Shown: piece after piece, positions 5,913-6,400 of the stretch
Layout of the letters: the number at the start of each line of letters is the position of its first letter
Numbering within the stretch: position 1 is the first letter of the stretch
Assembly (NCBI GenBank): GCA_044340025.1
Contig: JBIIUJ010000136.1
Coordinates: 1 to 6,400, forward strand
DNA length: 6,400 nucleotides
Direction: 5' to 3'
Source: JBIIUJ01 sp044340025
Lineage (GTDB): Bacteria; Pseudomonadota; Alphaproteobacteria; Caulobacterales; Aquidulcibacteraceae
Program-made: the position numbers and the translations under genes
The notes under the pieces: model-generated
The model's input: only the letters and a program-made list of their open reading frames with translations
Told to the model about the DNA's origin: nothing
Databases searched by the model: none

Positions 5913-6089
5913 CGCCCTGCCGGGAGGCGTTGGCGGCCGTCCGGGCGGAGTGGCGCTGACCCCGATCTGCGGCCCTGCCGCCCGCCGCCTGGAAGATGAT
6001 CAGCCCCAACGTCATGTGGTGGCCGGCGGTTTCGGCGAGGGCAGAGGCTCCAGCCTCATCGCTCGCCAGCGTGCCCGTGGTGTCGATCG

Positions 6090-6140
6090 GGTCCGTGTCA
6101 TGTCCCTTGATCAGGTGTGGACAGTGACAGGTCACGGACC
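6090..6140. repeat. Imperfect inverted repeat with 17-bp arms
   Basis: Arms 6090-6106 and 6124-6140 match at 14 of 17 positions, with the outer eight bases perfect (GGTCCGTG / CACGGACC). The 17-base loop and start of the right arm contain TGTGGACAG (6116-6124), which on the minus strand agrees with a DnaA box at about 7 of 9 positions. It may be a regulator or initiator site, or a structured element. Confidence 0.5.
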
Positions 6141-6224
6141 GCACGGGGCGGGCGAGCGCCAGCGCAGGCCCTGACGGCAGACCCCGCTGCACACCGTCCA
6201 GCGACCCGAAAATGTCGCGGAGAT

Positions 6225-6252
6225 CGAAACCACGGCGAAACCAGTCGAAACC
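6225..6252 (+). repeat. Three CGAAACC repeats at 10-11 bp spacing
   Basis: CGAAACC at 6225-6231, 6236-6242 and 6246-6252; start-to-start distances are 11 and 10 bp, so they fall on one face of the helix. They are candidate binding sites for RepA or the partition protein. Confidence 0.6.
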
Positions 6253-6261
6253 GAACGCACC

Positions 6262-6299
6262 GTAAGTCATGGCAAGTCATGAAGTAGGCAGTAAGTCAC
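6262..6299 (+). repeat. Three GYAAGTCAY repeats, iteron-like
   Basis: GTAAGTCAT (6262-6270), GCAAGTCAT (6272-6280) and GTAAGTCAC (6291-6299). Spacings are 10 and 19 bp; the gap between copies two and three holds a degenerate copy (GAAGTAGGC, 6281-6289). They directly precede the AT-rich run. Confidence 0.6.
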
Positions 6300-6328
6300 A
6301 ATAAATCCTAATTAAAACCGATTATTAG
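6300..6328. other. AT-rich run, candidate DNA-unwinding element
   Basis: Six G/C in the 28 bases 6301-6328 in an otherwise very GC-rich window. It includes a small imperfect dyad, CTAATTA (6308-6314) and TTATTAG (6322-6328). Lying directly after the repeats, it could be the site where the origin melts, or a promoter region for the next gene. Confidence 0.45.
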
Positions 6329-6388
6329 AGGAACGCGCCGTCTCCCTTTATCTTGCCCCCGTCAAATGTCTCCTGCCAATGGGAAGCC

Positions 6389-6394
6389 AGGAGG
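6389..6394 (+). promoter_or_regulatory. Shine-Dalgarno of a gene starting beyond the window
   Basis: AGGAGG, the strongest canonical ribosome binding site seen in the window, lies 6 bases from the right edge. An ATG at the expected spacing would be at or just after base 6401, on the + strand. An ATG at 6379 is also open to the edge (MGSQEAR) but lacks such a site. Confidence 0.45.
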
Positions 6395-6400
6395 CCCGCA

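Larger units (their letters stand above)
5869..6400. other. 532-bp stretch without a convincing gene; candidate plasmid origin
   Basis: No frame on either strand looks like a recognisable protein. In order it holds: a hairpin (5897-5912); about 180 bases in which I see nothing; an imperfect inverted repeat (6090-6140) with a weak DnaA-box-like word; three CGAAACC repeats (6225-6252); three GYAAGTCA repeats (6262-6298); and an AT-rich run (6300-6328, six G/C in the 28 bases 6301-6328). Repeats followed by an AT-rich segment beside an initiator gene is the usual layout of an iteron-type origin. That this is the origin is inference. Confidence 0.55.

Noticed and set aside
5629..6270. Open frame on the minus strand (about 213 codons) spanning the region after repA
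   Set aside because: It has no Shine-Dalgarno, its first codons lie within the phased repeats, it runs antisense into repA for about 240 bases, its third-position GC looks lower than that of the real genes, and its translation resembles no family I know. A decayed gene cannot be fully excluded.
1..6400. Window as a complete small circular plasmid
   Set aside because: The Walker A half of ParA is missing at the left edge and is not found at the right edge, so joining the ends does not restore parA.

Overview
The window is part of the backbone of a GC-rich (roughly two-thirds G+C by eye) plasmid or plasmid-like replicon, most likely from an alphaproteobacterium. The clearest host clue is the RepA-type replication initiator (RPA family, Pfam RPA) at 4960-5868, which is typical of alphaproteobacterial plasmids. 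The ParA at the left edge fits the same group. Placing it nearer Hyphomonadaceae/Maricaulales, Caulobacterales or Sphingomonadales is a guess from overall style. No transposase, integrase, tRNA, rRNA or CRISPR array is visible. All seven supported protein genes lie on the + strand.

Layout: (1) 1-988, partition module: the C-terminal part of a ParA-type ATPase, then a small protein with a disordered N-terminus and a ribbon-helix-helix-like C-terminus, the likely centromere-binding partner. Inside that small gene are four 12-bp DNA repeats, three at an exact 10-bp period, which is out of step with codons. (2) 989-3544, two unrelated P-loop ATPases: an AAA_14/DUF4143 protein and an Orc/Cdc6-like AAA protein with a C-terminal winged helix. 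Each has its own repeat array just before its start codon, overlapping a candidate promoter placed so that the mRNA could begin at or next to the ATG. (3) 3545-4844, an overlapping RES-type toxin-antitoxin pair, antitoxin first. (4) 4845-5868, repA. (5) 5869-6400, no convincing gene: an inverted repeat, two sets of short repeats at about helical spacing and an AT-rich stretch, together the best candidate for the replication origin. A canonical Shine-Dalgarno at 6389-6394 points to another + strand gene starting just past the right edge.

How it works together: RepA would initiate replication at the repeat/AT-rich region beside its gene; ParA and the small DNA-binding protein would segregate copies; the RES pair would select against plasmid-free cells. 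The two ATPases have no known role in plasmid maintenance. Their private upstream repeat arrays suggest each is a self-contained, possibly self-regulated unit inserted in the backbone. The most novel material is in the cis-elements (669-721, 1019-1077, 2303-2362, 6090-6328), not in the protein families, which are all recognisable.
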